Source of the DNA: Flavobacterium sp. WV_118_3
GTDB lineage: Bacteria > Bacteroidota > Bacteroidia > Flavobacteriales > Flavobacteriaceae
Assembly: GCF_039778605.1 (NCBI RefSeq)
Contig: NZ_CP156060.1
Location: 2,232,001-2,296,000, forward strand
Direction of reading: 5' to 3'
DNA length: 64,000 nucleotides
Shown here: positions 8,922-16,910 of the stretch, piece after piece
Layout of the letters: each line of letters opens with the position of its first letter
How positions within the stretch are numbered: position 1 is the first letter of the stretch
The notes under the pieces: model-generated
Databases searched by the model: none
Told to the model about the DNA's origin: nothing
What the model saw: the letters and a program-made list of their open reading frames with translations, nothing else
Position numbers and translations under genes: made by a program

Positions 8922-9980
8922 ATGAGACAAAGCGATAAAAAAGCAAGTTTTATTGAATTAGGCACCTTTTTAAGTCAATTCACTGCAAACGGCAACACGC
9001 CCAATCCGGCGGTAAAACACAACGATCGTTTTTATGACGCTTTTATCGACTTGATCCATCTGTCGCAATCCCATAACGGGTGGTTTACGCCCGAACAGGT
9101 TTACTTTGCGCTACAATCCTGGGCCAAAGCTCTGACCGAATCCAATATCGAGCAATGGTTATCCCGATATGATTTCCCGGATCACCAACCCAAAACCGTA
9201 GGATTGATCCTGGCCGGAAATATCCCGTTGGTCGGATTTCACGATTTTTTATCGGTGGTACTATCCGGTCATAAAGTATTGGTCAAAATGTCATCCAACG
9301 ATCAGAAATTATTACCGTTTCTGGCAAAATACCTGATTGCCGTGAATCCGGAACTGGAATCTTATATTACGTTTACCGAAGGCAAACTGGAAAATTTCGA
9401 TGCTGTAATCGCTACCGGAAGCAATAATACCGCACGCTATTTTGAATATTATTTTAAAGACAAACCGAATATCATCCGTAAAAACAGAAATTCCGTAGCC
9501 GTTCTAAACGGAAACGAAACCAAAGAAGACCTGATCAACCTTGGCGAGGATATTTTCCGCTATTTTGGCTTAGGATGTCGTAACGTATCAAAACTTTTTT
9601 TACCCAAAGGATATGATTTTAAATTGTTTTTTGAAGCGATGTTCGAATACGGCGACATCATCCACTACGAAAAATACGCCAATAACTACGATTATAACAA
9701 AGCCGTATTCCTGATGAGTCGGTTTGAACTGCTCGATAACGAGTTTATGACTCTAAAGGAAGACAGCAGCTATGCCTCGCCTATTTCGTCAGTTTTTTAT
9801 GAATATTACGATTCGCCCGAAAATCTGAAATCCCGACTGGAAGCCGATAAAGACCAACTGCAATGCATCGTTTCAAACGGTATCATTTCCGACAGTATTT
9901 CTTTCGGTCAGACCCAGAAACCAAAGCTTTGGGACTATGCCGATAACGTAGACACTATCGATTTCCTGATAAAGATCTAA
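8922..9980 (+). CDS. LuxC-family acyl-CoA reductase
   Basis: A 352-residue member of the LuxC acyl-CoA reductase family, which reduces activated fatty acids to aldehydes with NADPH. The segment VGLILAGNIPLVGFHDFL (93-110) resembles the cofactor-binding start of the family, and Cys219 in FGLGCRNVSK is a good candidate for the catalytic cysteine that carries the acyl thioester. No luxA, luxB, luxD or luxE is nearby, so this is not a light-producing system; a role in lipid or aldehyde metabolism is more likely. The divergent 4Fe-4S ferredoxin may belong to the same function. The downstream serine genes begin 67 bases later. Confidence 0.8.
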   Translation: MRQSDKKASFIELGTFLSQFTANGNTPNPAVKHNDRFYDAFIDLIHLSQSHNGWFTPEQVYFALQSWAKALTESNIEQWLSRYDFPDHQPKTVGLILAGNIPLVGFHDFLSVVLSGHKVLVKMSSNDQKLLPFLAKYLIAVNPELESYITFTEGKLENFDAVIATGSNNTARYFEYYFKDKPNIIRKNRNSVAVLNGNETKEDLINLGEDIFRYFGLGCRNVSKLFLPKGYDFKLFFEAMFEYGDIIHYEKYANNYDYNKAVFLMSRFELLDNEFMTLKEDSSYASPISSVFYEYYDSPENLKSRLEADKDQLQCIVSNGIISDSISFGQTQKPKLWDYADNVDTIDFLIKI

Positions 9981-10047
9981 CTTTTAGCAATGTTTTTGTG
10001 ATTACGAGCATTTTTTTTAGGAAATTTACGCTCCTAAACACACTTCA

Positions 10048-10449
10048 ATGCAACTAGAACACAAAGACAATGTTAGTCCTGTTTTAAAAGACGGGATTAA
10101 AAACTACCTCATTGATATCGACGGTACAATTACCGACGATATTCCAAACGAGGAACCGGAACGAATGGCAACCTGCCTACCTTTTCCCGATGCGCTGGAA
10201 ACCATCAACAAATGGTATGACGAAGGTCATATAATTTGCTTTTTTACCTCGCGAACCGAAGCACACCGTGAGGTTACTGAACAATGGCTTCAAAAACACG
10301 GCTTCCGGTATCACAGTATCCTGATGGGTAAACCGCGTGGCGGCAACTACCACTGGATCGACAATCATTTAGTTAAAGCAACCCGCTACAACGGTAAGTT
10401 TACCGATCTTGTAGATAAAGAGGTTGTAATTCAGGTTTTCAAAGATTAA
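10048..10449 (+). CDS. Small HAD-superfamily hydrolase-like protein
   Basis: A 133-residue HAD-type protein. Motif I is LIDIDGTITD with the nucleophile Asp23 and acid/base Asp25; TSR (about 70-72) is a plausible motif II; a lysine in MGKPRGG and an aspartate in YHWIDNH could be motifs III and IV. It has no cap domain. Similar proteins are sometimes labelled phosphoheptose isomerase, which the sequence does not support. Its stop codon overlaps an ATG of the serC reading frame (TAATG), so it is co-translated with serine-biosynthesis genes. Confidence 0.7.
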   Translation: MQLEHKDNVSPVLKDGIKNYLIDIDGTITDDIPNEEPERMATCLPFPDALETINKWYDEGHIICFFTSRTEAHREVTEQWLQKHGFRYHSILMGKPRGGNYHWIDNHLVKATRYNGKFTDLVDKEVVIQVFKD

Positions 10450-10457
10450 TGCTACAA

Positions 10458-11528
10458 ATGAAAAAACACAATTTCAGTGCAGGTCCCTGCATTTTACCAC
10501 AAGAAGTATTTCAAAAAGCCTCCGAAGCCGTTTTAGATTTTAACGGTACCGGTTTATCCGTATTAGAAATTTCACATCGTAGCAAAGAATTTGTCGCCGT
10601 AATGGAAGAAGCCCGTGCGTTGGCACTCGATCTTTTAGGACTTAGCGGAAAAGGCTATCACGCTGTATTTTTACAAGGCGGCGCCAGTATGGAATTCCTG
10701 CGCGTTCCCTACAACTTGATGACCGTAAACGGTAAAGCGGCCTACCTTGACACCGGAACCTGGGCGAGCGGTGCGATTAAAGAAGCCAAAGCTTTTGGTG
10801 AAACCACAGTAGTCGCTTCCTCCAAACCTGAAAATTATAATTATATCCCGAAAACATTCGAAATTCCGACCGATGCCGATTATTTTCACTGTACGAGCAA
10901 CAATACAATATACGGTACGCAAATGAACTCCTTTCCGGAAACCAATGTTCCGTTGGTCTGCGACATGAGTTCCGATATCTTTTCCCGTACACTGGACTTT
11001 TCAAAATTTGATCTGATTTATGCCGGAGCGCAAAAAAATATGGGCCCTGCCGGAACAACATTAGTTGTGATCAAAGAAGGTCTGCTAAATAAAACCGGAC
11101 GATCCATTCCCAATATCCTAAACTACCAACAGCATATCGACAAAGAGAGCATGTACAATACGCCTCCTGTTTTTGCGGTTTACACCTCGTTGCTAACGCT
11201 GAAATGGTTGCAAAATCTGGGCGGAATTCCGGCTATCGAAAAAATAAACGAAGCAAAAGCAGCGCTGTTATATAACGAAATCGACCGTAATCCTTTGTTT
11301 AAAGGAACGGCTGCGACAGAAGATCGTTCGAAAATGAATGCTACTTTTTTACTCGAAAACGAAGCCCATACAGCACTTTTCGACAATTTATGGAAAAACG
11401 CCGGTGTATCCGGACTCAACGGACACCGTTCCGTGGGTGGTTACCGCGCATCGATGTACAACGCTTTACCATTGGAAAGCGTACAGGTTTTAGTCGACGC
11501 CATGAAAGAATTAGAACGAATTGCCTAA
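10458..11528 (+). CDS. serC: Phosphoserine aminotransferase
   Basis: PLP-dependent transaminase that makes 3-phosphoserine from 3-phosphohydroxypyruvate and glutamate; it can also act in vitamin B6 synthesis. The family N-terminus KKHNFSAGPCILP is intact, and Lys193 in YAGAQKNMGPAG binds PLP. About 356 residues, the expected length. The ATG at 10458 starts the conserved N-terminus; an in-frame ATG at 10449, overlapping the previous stop, is possible and would add three residues. It is followed at 11551 by serA, so the two consecutive enzymes of the phosphorylated serine pathway are co-transcribed. Confidence 0.93.
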   Translation: MKKHNFSAGPCILPQEVFQKASEAVLDFNGTGLSVLEISHRSKEFVAVMEEARALALDLLGLSGKGYHAVFLQGGASMEFLRVPYNLMTVNGKAAYLDTGTWASGAIKEAKAFGETTVVASSKPENYNYIPKTFEIPTDADYFHCTSNNTIYGTQMNSFPETNVPLVCDMSSDIFSRTLDFSKFDLIYAGAQKNMGPAGTTLVVIKEGLLNKTGRSIPNILNYQQHIDKESMYNTPPVFAVYTSLLTLKWLQNLGGIPAIEKINEAKAALLYNEIDRNPLFKGTAATEDRSKMNATFLLENEAHTALFDNLWKNAGVSGLNGHRSVGGYRASMYNALPLESVQVLVDAMKELERIA

Positions 11529-11550
11529 CGAATTTAATGACACCCAACAT

Positions 11551-12510
11551 ATGAAAGTATTAGCGAACGACGGTCTGTCTCAAAGCGGTATCAAGGCTTT
11601 GGAAGCAGGCGGTTTTGAAGTAATCACGACCAAAGTAGCCCAGGAACAGGTTGCCAATTATATCAACAAACATCTAATCGACGTAGTATTAGTGCGCAGT
11701 GCCACTAAAATACGAAAAGACATCATCGACAGCTGTCCGACCTTAAAAGTGATTGGTCGCGGCGGTGTTGGAATGGATAATATCGACGTGGCTTATGCCC
11801 GTGAAAAAGGATTACATGTCATCAATACTCCGGCAGCCTCTTCCGAATCGGTGGCCGAACTTGTTTTTGCCCATCTGTTTTCCGGAGCGCGCTTTTTGCA
11901 CGATGCCAATCGGAATATGCCTTTGGATGGCGATACGCAGTTTAACAGCCTGAAAAAAGCCTATGCCAACGGAATCGAATTACGCGGCAAAACGATCGGA
12001 ATTATCGGTTTCGGACGTATTGGCCGTGAAGTGGCTCGTATGGCCTTAGGTTTGGGTATGAAAGTCATTGCTACTGATAAATATGTGGAAGAAGCAACCA
12101 TTAAAGTCGACTTCTACAATGGTCAGTTTATCAATGTCGACATCGAAACGGAACCAATGGAAGATGTGTTACGTCATTCGGATTTTATCAGCTTACACGT
12201 TCCTGCTCAGGACGATTACATTATCGGGAAAGCCGAATTTGACCTGATGAAACAGGATGTCGGTATCATTAATTGTGCCCGTGGTGGTGTGATCGACGAA
12301 GTGGCACTTATTGACGCTTTGGAAGACGAAAAAGTACTCTTTGCCGGATTGGATGTTTTTGAAGAAGAACCCACTCCTGCCATTCAGGTATTGATGCATC
12401 CAAAGATTTCCCTAACGCCGCATATCGGAGCAGCCACACTGGAAGCACAGGAGCGTATCGGAACCGAACTGGCCGAACAGATTATCAGTTTATTAAAAAA
12501 TGATGCCTAA
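11551..12510 (+). CDS. serA: D-3-phosphoglycerate dehydrogenase (short, ACT-less form)
   Basis: NAD-dependent 2-hydroxyacid dehydrogenase, the first step of serine synthesis. The Rossmann motif GFGRIGRE is at 153-160, the substrate and catalytic Arg in NCARGGVIDE (241-250), and the catalytic His at 291 in TPHIGAAT. At 319 residues it lacks the C-terminal ACT domain that gives serine feedback control in long SerA proteins. The ATG at 11551 is preferred to an upstream TTG that overlaps serC. Placement after serC supports the 3-phosphoglycerate role over a generic D-2-hydroxyacid dehydrogenase. Confidence 0.88.
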   Translation: MKVLANDGLSQSGIKALEAGGFEVITTKVAQEQVANYINKHLIDVVLVRSATKIRKDIIDSCPTLKVIGRGGVGMDNIDVAYAREKGLHVINTPAASSESVAELVFAHLFSGARFLHDANRNMPLDGDTQFNSLKKAYANGIELRGKTIGIIGFGRIGREVARMALGLGMKVIATDKYVEEATIKVDFYNGQFINVDIETEPMEDVLRHSDFISLHVPAQDDYIIGKAEFDLMKQDVGIINCARGGVIDEVALIDALEDEKVLFAGLDVFEEEPTPAIQVLMHPKISLTPHIGAATLEAQERIGTELAEQIISLLKNDA

Positions 12511-12532
12511 TCAGGGCAATTGTTTTTTTGCG

Positions 12533-12540
12533 TACATTTG
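12533..12540 (+). promoter_or_regulatory. -7 box TACATTTG for the DUF937 gene
   Basis: Exact TAnnTTTG match, 25 bases before the chosen ATG at 12565. It supports that start over the longer frame beginning at 12520. Confidence 0.5.
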
Positions 12541-12564
12541 ATAAGCAACTCTAAATCAAACGCT

Positions 12565-13122
12565 ATGCTCGAACAATTAACGCAATTAGTACAGCAATAT
12601 GGTGGTGAAGCCATAGTTAAAAACGAGGCTATCCCGAACGAATTAAACCAGGAAGTCATGCAACAAGCCGGAAGTTCGATCTTTAGCGGACTGCAAAAAA
12701 TGGCTTCCGAAGGAAATATGGATCAATTAGCCGGGCTGTTTCAGGGTAATAATGCCGCATCGGATTCCAATCCGGTGGTACAACAATTATCCGAGCAACT
12801 TACCGGTGATCTGGGACAAAAATTCGGATTGAGCACGGAAGCCGCTTCGGGTGTGGCCGGTAGTTTGATTCCAAATGTCCTAGGTTCGTTGATCAATAAA
12901 GCAAAAGACCCGAGCCAGAAAGGTTTTGAAATTTCCGATATTGTAAATTCAATTTCCGGTGGAAACGGTAGCTCCGGACTTATGGATGCCATTTCCAAAT
13001 ATGGCGGACAATTTGGTTTGGATCAGAACAACGACGGAAAAGTGGATATGAGCGACGCCATGGCAGCCGTAACCAAAAAAGGCGGAATTGGCGGAATTTT
13101 TGGAAAACTTTTCGGAAGATAA
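12565..13122 (+). CDS. DUF937 domain protein
   Basis: A 185-residue cytosolic protein of the DUF937 (YidB-like) family, of unknown function. It is mainly helical and rich in Gln, Gly and Ser: MLEQLTQLVQQYGGEAIV at the N-terminus, then a central block with GLSTEAASGVAGSLIPNVLG. Residues 153-164 (DQNNDGKVDMSD) look like an EF-hand or dockerin-type calcium loop, and the C-terminus is glycine-rich (GGIGGIFGKLFGR). The ATG at 12565 fits both the family start and the promoter box. A strong terminator follows, so it is probably monocistronic. Confidence 0.8.
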   Translation: MLEQLTQLVQQYGGEAIVKNEAIPNELNQEVMQQAGSSIFSGLQKMASEGNMDQLAGLFQGNNAASDSNPVVQQLSEQLTGDLGQKFGLSTEAASGVAGSLIPNVLGSLINKAKDPSQKGFEISDIVNSISGGNGSSGLMDAISKYGGQFGLDQNNDGKVDMSDAMAAVTKKGGIGGIFGKLFGR

Positions 13123-13141
13123 AATCATATCATTTTATAGA

Positions 13142-13170
13142 AAGCCGGGTAATCACCCGGCTTTTTTTTG
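13142..13170 (+). terminator. Terminator after the DUF937 gene
   Basis: Stem AAGCCGGGT / ACCCGGCTT with an AATC loop, followed by a run of eight T. Confidence 0.9.
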
Positions 13171-13225
13171 TTAAAAACAGTGGCTATCCTACACATTTTT
13201 AGTATTTTTATAGGAAAACAATCCT

Positions 13226-13672
13226 ATGAAAAAGCTTCTTTACTCCGGAATTTTGTTTTTCCTGATTGTTCTCTGGAGTTGTAATACACCCAGACCCGTT
13301 ACCGCGGCCGATCGCGCCGAAATTGATCCGACAGCTACAACGAATGACACCATTCGTATCGCTAATGACGAATTGCAATACGAGATCATCATTATCGATC
13401 CCGGTTTTAATTCCTGGCTAATTGCCAGAGCCAAACCAAGAGGTTTTTATGATCAAAAATATCTGGAGGTGCGGAATCTTGATTGGGTAACCGGATGGAA
13501 TACCCACGTTACAGGTTTAAAGCCGGGACAAGAGAATTTATTTACCATGAACATCGATTATAACAGTGGTACCGATTATGGTTATGAAGTGAACTATTTA
13601 CTCTATAATTATTTAGTCTATTTCCAATTAAAAAACAATATTCGCCTCGGAGGCTTTGCGCCGCGACCATAA
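13226..13672 (+). CDS. DUF6146-type lipoprotein
   Basis: A 148-residue predicted lipoprotein. The signal peptide ends in a lipobox with Cys19 (FFLIVLWSCN). The mature part contains IIIDPGFNSWLIARAKPRGFY and YLEVRNLDWVTGWN, a pattern I associate with small envelope proteins of Flavobacteria grouped as DUF6146. The function is unknown; it is likely anchored in the outer or inner membrane facing the periplasm. The next gene begins 31 bases later on the same strand, so the pair is probably co-transcribed. Confidence 0.75.
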   Translation: MKKLLYSGILFFLIVLWSCNTPRPVTAADRAEIDPTATTNDTIRIANDELQYEIIIIDPGFNSWLIARAKPRGFYDQKYLEVRNLDWVTGWNTHVTGLKPGQENLFTMNIDYNSGTDYGYEVNYLLYNYLVYFQLKNNIRLGGFAPRP

Positions 13673-13703
13673 AAATTGTATTTTTGAGCCTATTTCAAAA
13701 GCA

Positions 13704-14015
13704 ATGGAAAAATTAAAACGACGTTGGGGCGTTTCTTCCAACTTCCAGTTAGTCATCATTTTTACCGTATTTGCCATAACCGGATCAACAGCTTCTTACC
13801 TGTCGAAACCGTTAGTGGAATGGCTTGGCATCACCAAAGACAACCTCACACCGTGGCTCTACTGGCCGTTACGCATTGTGATCATTCTTCCGGTATACAA
13901 AGTGCTATTGGTTATTATCGGAACTATCTTTGGTCAATTTACCTTTTTCTGGAATTTCGTTAAAAAGATGCTCCGCCATATGGGACTCGGATTCCTTTTT
14001 AAAAAGAAAGAATAA
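13704..14015 (+). CDS. DUF6787-type small membrane protein
   Basis: A 103-residue protein with two long transmembrane helices (around FQLVIIFTVFAITGSTASYL and VIILPVYKVLLVIIGTIFGQF) and a basic C-terminus GFLFKKKE. The family, as I recall it, is DUF6787, with prolyl-4-hydroxylase sometimes used as a misleading label. The ATG at 13704 begins MEKLKRRWG, the normal family start; a longer frame that overlaps the DUF6146 gene is rejected. Function unknown. Confidence 0.75.
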   Translation: MEKLKRRWGVSSNFQLVIIFTVFAITGSTASYLSKPLVEWLGITKDNLTPWLYWPLRIVIILPVYKVLLVIIGTIFGQFTFFWNFVKKMLRHMGLGFLFKKKE

Positions 14016-14053
14016 ATTACATCGCATCACTCACAACATCTGACTAAAACACA

Positions 14054-14086
14054 ACACCTGACCCGTTTTGAAAACCTGTCAGGTGT
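14054..14086. repeat. Dispersed palindromic repeat, copy B (hybrid CCCG/CAGG)
   Basis: Outer arms ACACCTGA / TCAGGTGT. The left inner arm is CCCGTTTT but the right is AAAACCTG, so the inner stem is mismatched. It lies 38 bases after the plus-strand gene at 13704 and before a bidirectional terminator. Confidence 0.85.
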
Positions 14087-14098
14087 AACATAGAATAA

Positions 14099-14130
14099 AA
14101 AAAGAGGCTTATTACAGCCTCTTTTCTCTT
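14099..14130. terminator. Bidirectional terminator between genes 13704 and 14156
   Basis: Stem AAGAGGCT / AGCCTCTT with the loop TATTAC, flanked by an A-run and a T-rich stretch. It separates two convergent genes. Confidence 0.8.
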
Positions 14131-14155
14131 TCTTCTTTCATCTATAATCTAATCG

Positions 14156-14449
14156 TTATTCCTGTTTTCGGATTACATAGGTGTAAATCCATGTCAGCGT
14201 AAATGTTGGAATAAAATCCAGTCCGGGCATCAATTCTTCTACAAAAGCAAAGATCCCTCCTACCGTACCAATCGTGCCTTTATACATCCGTGCGAGGATA
14301 AAACCCGCAATTGGTGCCCAGGCGATGTCCAGAAACTCCCCTAAAAACGGAAGCAGATAGGTCATACACCCGATCAGGTCGAAAAGGATACTCAACATCA
14401 GTTTCCGCTGTTTGTCGGCCGCGGCTGCTTTTACCTGAATTTCAGTCAT
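14156..14449 (-). CDS. Small membrane protein of unknown function
   Basis: A 97-residue protein with an N-terminal cytosolic helix (MTEIQVKAAAADKQRK) and about three hydrophobic segments, including LMLSILFDLIGCMTYLLPF, APIAGFILARMYKGTIGTVGG and the tail FIPTFTLTWIYTYVIRKQE. Glycine-rich turns link the helices. I do not recognise a family with confidence. It lies 45 bases downstream of msrA on the same strand and may share its transcript. Confidence 0.65.
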   Translation of the reverse strand: MTEIQVKAAAADKQRKLMLSILFDLIGCMTYLLPFLGEFLDIAWAPIAGFILARMYKGTIGTVGGIFAFVEELMPGLDFIPTFTLTWIYTYVIRKQE

Positions 14450-14494
14450 TTTACTACTTTTTTTAGACTATATAACGCAAAATCAATGCCAAAA

Positions 14495-15139
14495 TTATTT
14501 AAGCATCGATTTATAGTTTTTACGTAACTTGTCTAATTTCGGATTAATCACCGCCATACAATACGGTTGCGACTTGTTCTGGTTGTAATAATCCTGATGG
14601 TAATCTTCGGCCGGATAAAATGTCGTCGCCTGACTTACTTTTGTCACCACCTTTTTACCATAAATATTTTGATCATTTAAAAGCTTGATAAAATTTTCAG
14701 CGGCTTTTTTCTGAGCGTCATCATGGTAAAAGATTTCGCTGCGATATTGGGTTCCTACATCGGCACCCTGACGGTTTAACGTAGTCGGATCGTGTGTCGC
14801 AAAAAAGACCTCTAAGATATCTTCATATGAAATCTGCGTCGGATCAAACGTGATCTCAATCGCTTCCGCATGACCGGTCGTTCCGGTACACACTTCTTTA
14901 TACGTTGGATTTTTAACCGTTCCGCCCGTATAACCGGACACTACTTTTTTCACGCCTTTTAATTCCAAAAACAGGGCTTCCGTACACCAAAAGCAACCTC
15001 CGGCCACCGTGGCCACTTGCAATCCTTTTTGTTCGTTCATTGTATTTATCGCTTTGTTTTTTTCGGCACTTATTTTTTTATCACTGGATTGGCACGACAG
15101 CGCCCCAAGTGAAATGAGTAATACAAAAATAGTTTTCAT
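14495..15139 (-). CDS. msrA: Peptide-methionine (S)-S-oxide reductase, lipoprotein form
   Basis: Reduces the S-epimer of methionine sulfoxide in oxidised proteins. The active site GGCFWCTEA places the catalytic cysteine at residue 49 and a second cysteine at 52. Later conserved blocks are GTTGHAEAIEITFDP and GTQYRSEIFYHDDAQ. The protein begins with a lipoprotein signal (LGALSC, Cys16), so this MsrA is probably membrane-anchored in the periplasm, where it repairs envelope proteins. The ATG at 15139 begins the signal peptide; an ATG six codons upstream is less likely. About 214 residues. Confidence 0.93.
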   Translation of the reverse strand: MKTIFVLLISLGALSCQSSDKKISAEKNKAINTMNEQKGLQVATVAGGCFWCTEALFLELKGVKKVVSGYTGGTVKNPTYKEVCTGTTGHAEAIEITFDPTQISYEDILEVFFATHDPTTLNRQGADVGTQYRSEIFYHDDAQKKAAENFIKLLNDQNIYGKKVVTKVSQATTFYPAEDYHQDYYNQNKSQPYCMAVINPKLDKLRKNYKSMLK

Positions 15140-15279
15140 AGCTTTAGTTTTTATCAAAATTAATCAAATCCGAAAGGAGATATTTTGTTGTTAACGAAAC
15201 TTTATATCTATACGGAATTATATGAGCTACGGATTTCATTTTACTCAAAATCTTCGTTTCTTTGTAGAAATTCACTAAA

Positions 15280-15951
15280 ATGATACAGGCTAAGAATATT
15301 CATAAATATTACGACAAACTTCATGTGCTGAAAGGCGTTGATCTGCATATCCAAAAGGGCGAAATCGTTTCGATTGTTGGGGCTTCCGGAGCCGGAAAAA
15401 CCACACTGTTGCAAATTTTGGGTACGTTGGACAAACCAACCGTGGAAAGCGGCACTTCGTTGCTGATCAATAATGAGGATATCCTGAAAATGAATGATAA
15501 GGCGTTGTCGAAATTCCGTAACCAACAACTGGGTTTTATTTTCCAGTTTCACCAGCTTTTACCGGAATTTACCGCACTTGAAAATGTTTGCATTCCCGCT
15601 TTTATCGCTGGTAAAGAAAAAAAAGAAGTGGAAGACGAAGCCATCAAATTATTGAATTATCTAGGATTATACCACCGGATGAACCACAAACCGGGGGAAC
15701 TTTCTGGTGGAGAACAACAACGTGTGGCCGTAGCCCGCTCATTGATCAATAAACCTGCCGTGATTTTTGCCGATGAACCGTCCGGAAATCTGGATACGCA
15801 TTCGGCCGAAAACCTACATCAGTTGTTTTTCAAACTACGGGACGAATTTGGACAAACATTTGTCATCGTAACCCATAACGAAGAGTTGGCCAATATGGCC
15901 GATCGTAAATTGGTGATGGTGGACGGACAAATTAGCAGACAATCTTTATAA
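15280..15951 (+). CDS. ABC transporter ATP-binding protein, LolD/MacB-like
   Basis: A 223-residue ATPase of the LolD/MacB class. Walker A is GASGAGKTT (34-42), the signature is [15 protein letters not shown], and Walker B is [12 protein letters not shown]. LolD releases lipoproteins from the inner membrane together with LolC/E, but no permease gene is next to it here. In Bacteroidetes a stand-alone LolD-like ATPase is common, so the label is probable rather than proven. Its stop overlaps the start of the next gene as TAATG, which means translational coupling to the TIGR02757 protein. Confidence 0.88.
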   Translation: MIQAKNIHKYYDKLHVLKGVDLHIQKGEIVSIVGASGAGKTTLLQILGTLDKPTVESGTSLLINNEDILKMNDKALSKFRNQQLGFIFQFHQLLPEFTALENVCIPAFIAGKEKKEVEDEAIKLLNYLGLYHRMNHKPGELSGGEQQRVAVARSLINKPAVIFADEPSGNLDTHSAENLHQLFFKLRDEFGQTFVIVTHNEELANMADRKLVMVDGQISRQSL

Positions 15952-16739
15952 TGAAAACCACACATCCGGAACTGGCGCTTGACGAGCTGCAATCGTTTTT
16001 AAACGAAAAAGTGGCCTTGTACAATCATCCCGATTTTATCGAATCCGATCCGATCCAGATTCCGCATTTGTATTCGCAAAAAGAAGATATCGAAATTGCC
16101 GGTTTTCTAAGTGCGACGATCGCCTGGGGAAACCGTAAGATGATTATCAAAAACGCACAACGGATGATGGATTTGATGGGCAATTCGCCTTATGATTTTG
16201 TGATGTCGCATACCGACGATCAGCTGGAACGTATGGAAAGCTTTGTCCACCGGACGTTTAATGGTACCGATATGGTCTTTTTCATCAAAAGCCTGCAAAA
16301 CATCTACCACAATCATAACGGACTCGAAGCGGTGTTCGCACAACATCAGCAACCCGATTCGATGCAGCCGGGTATTTCGGAATTTAAACGGGTCTTTTTT
16401 GAAATCGAACATCAAAATCGGACGCAAAAGCATATTTCCGATCCGGTAAACGGATCGGCCGCCAAACGGATCAACATGTTTCTGCGTTGGATGGCCCGAA
16501 ACGACAACAAAGGCGTGGATTTAGGCATCTGGAAATCGATTTCTCCTGCGGCCTTATCCTGTCCGCTGGATGTACATTCCGGAAACGTCGCCCGCAAACT
16601 CGGACTTTTAACCCGTAAACAAAACGATGGTAAAGCCTTAGCCGAATTAGACCGCAATCTCCGTCTTATGGATCCCAACGATCCGGTAAAATATGACTTT
16701 GCGTTGTTTGGGTTGGGCGTTTTTGAGGGGTTTAAGTAG
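15951..16739 (+). CDS. TIGR02757 / DUF2400 family protein
   Basis: A 262-residue cytosolic protein of the DUF2400 family, broadly conserved in Bacteroidetes. Visible blocks include DPIQIPHLYSQKEDIEIAGF, LSATIAWGNRKMII, AAKRINMFLRWMARND and DPVKYDFALFGLGVFE. An RMNMFLRWMVR-like block and a late cysteine-proline element (SCPLDVHSG) suggest a distant HhH-GPD DNA-glycosylase fold, but the activity is not established. It is coupled to the LolD-like gene by a one-base overlap. A palindromic repeat follows its stop codon, and the accessory island begins beyond it. Confidence 0.85.
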   Translation: MKTTHPELALDELQSFLNEKVALYNHPDFIESDPIQIPHLYSQKEDIEIAGFLSATIAWGNRKMIIKNAQRMMDLMGNSPYDFVMSHTDDQLERMESFVHRTFNGTDMVFFIKSLQNIYHNHNGLEAVFAQHQQPDSMQPGISEFKRVFFEIEHQNRTQKHISDPVNGSAAKRINMFLRWMARNDNKGVDLGIWKSISPAALSCPLDVHSGNVARKLGLLTRKQNDGKALAELDRNLRLMDPNDPVKYDFALFGLGVFEGFK

Positions 16740-16755
16740 GGTTTAGTACGTTTTT

Positions 16756-16788
16756 ACACCTGACCCGTTTTGAAAACGGGTCAGGTGT
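16756..16788. repeat. Dispersed palindromic repeat, copy C (pure CCCG form)
   Basis: A 33-base palindrome with outer arms ACACCTGA / TCAGGTGT and matching inner arms CCCGTTTT / AAAACGGG. It is the only intact pure CCCG copy in the window and lies 17 bases after the TIGR02757 stop codon. Confidence 0.85.
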
Positions 16789-16822
16789 AGTACAACATAC
16801 CTACTATACCAACAACTTTTTA

Positions 16823-16842
16823 TTTTCTCAATTCTGAGAAAA
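16823..16842. promoter_or_regulatory. Inverted repeat upstream of the CpXC gene
   Basis: TTTTCTCA and TGAGAAAA separated by four bases, 28 bases upstream of the -7 box at 16870. The position suits a repressor or activator site, but no partner protein can be named. Confidence 0.4.
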
Positions 16843-16869
16843 ATTAACACACTCATTGTGTCAGATTAT

Positions 16870-16877
16870 TATATTTG
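16870..16877 (+). promoter_or_regulatory. -7 box TATATTTG for the CpXC gene
   Basis: Exact TAnnTTTG match, 33 bases before the chosen ATG at 16911. It supports that start over the longer frame beginning at 16875. Confidence 0.6.
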
Positions 16878-16910
16878 TGTAGCATCTATCATCGCAAAAT
16901 TTTACCAGCA

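Noticed and set aside
8922..9980. LuxC homology as a sign of bioluminescence.
   Set aside because: No luciferase or other lux gene is nearby; LuxC-like reductases are widespread in non-luminous Bacteroidetes.
10048..10449. Phosphoheptose isomerase, the label sometimes given to this family.
   Set aside because: The sequence has HAD motif DIDGT and no SIS sugar-isomerase domain.
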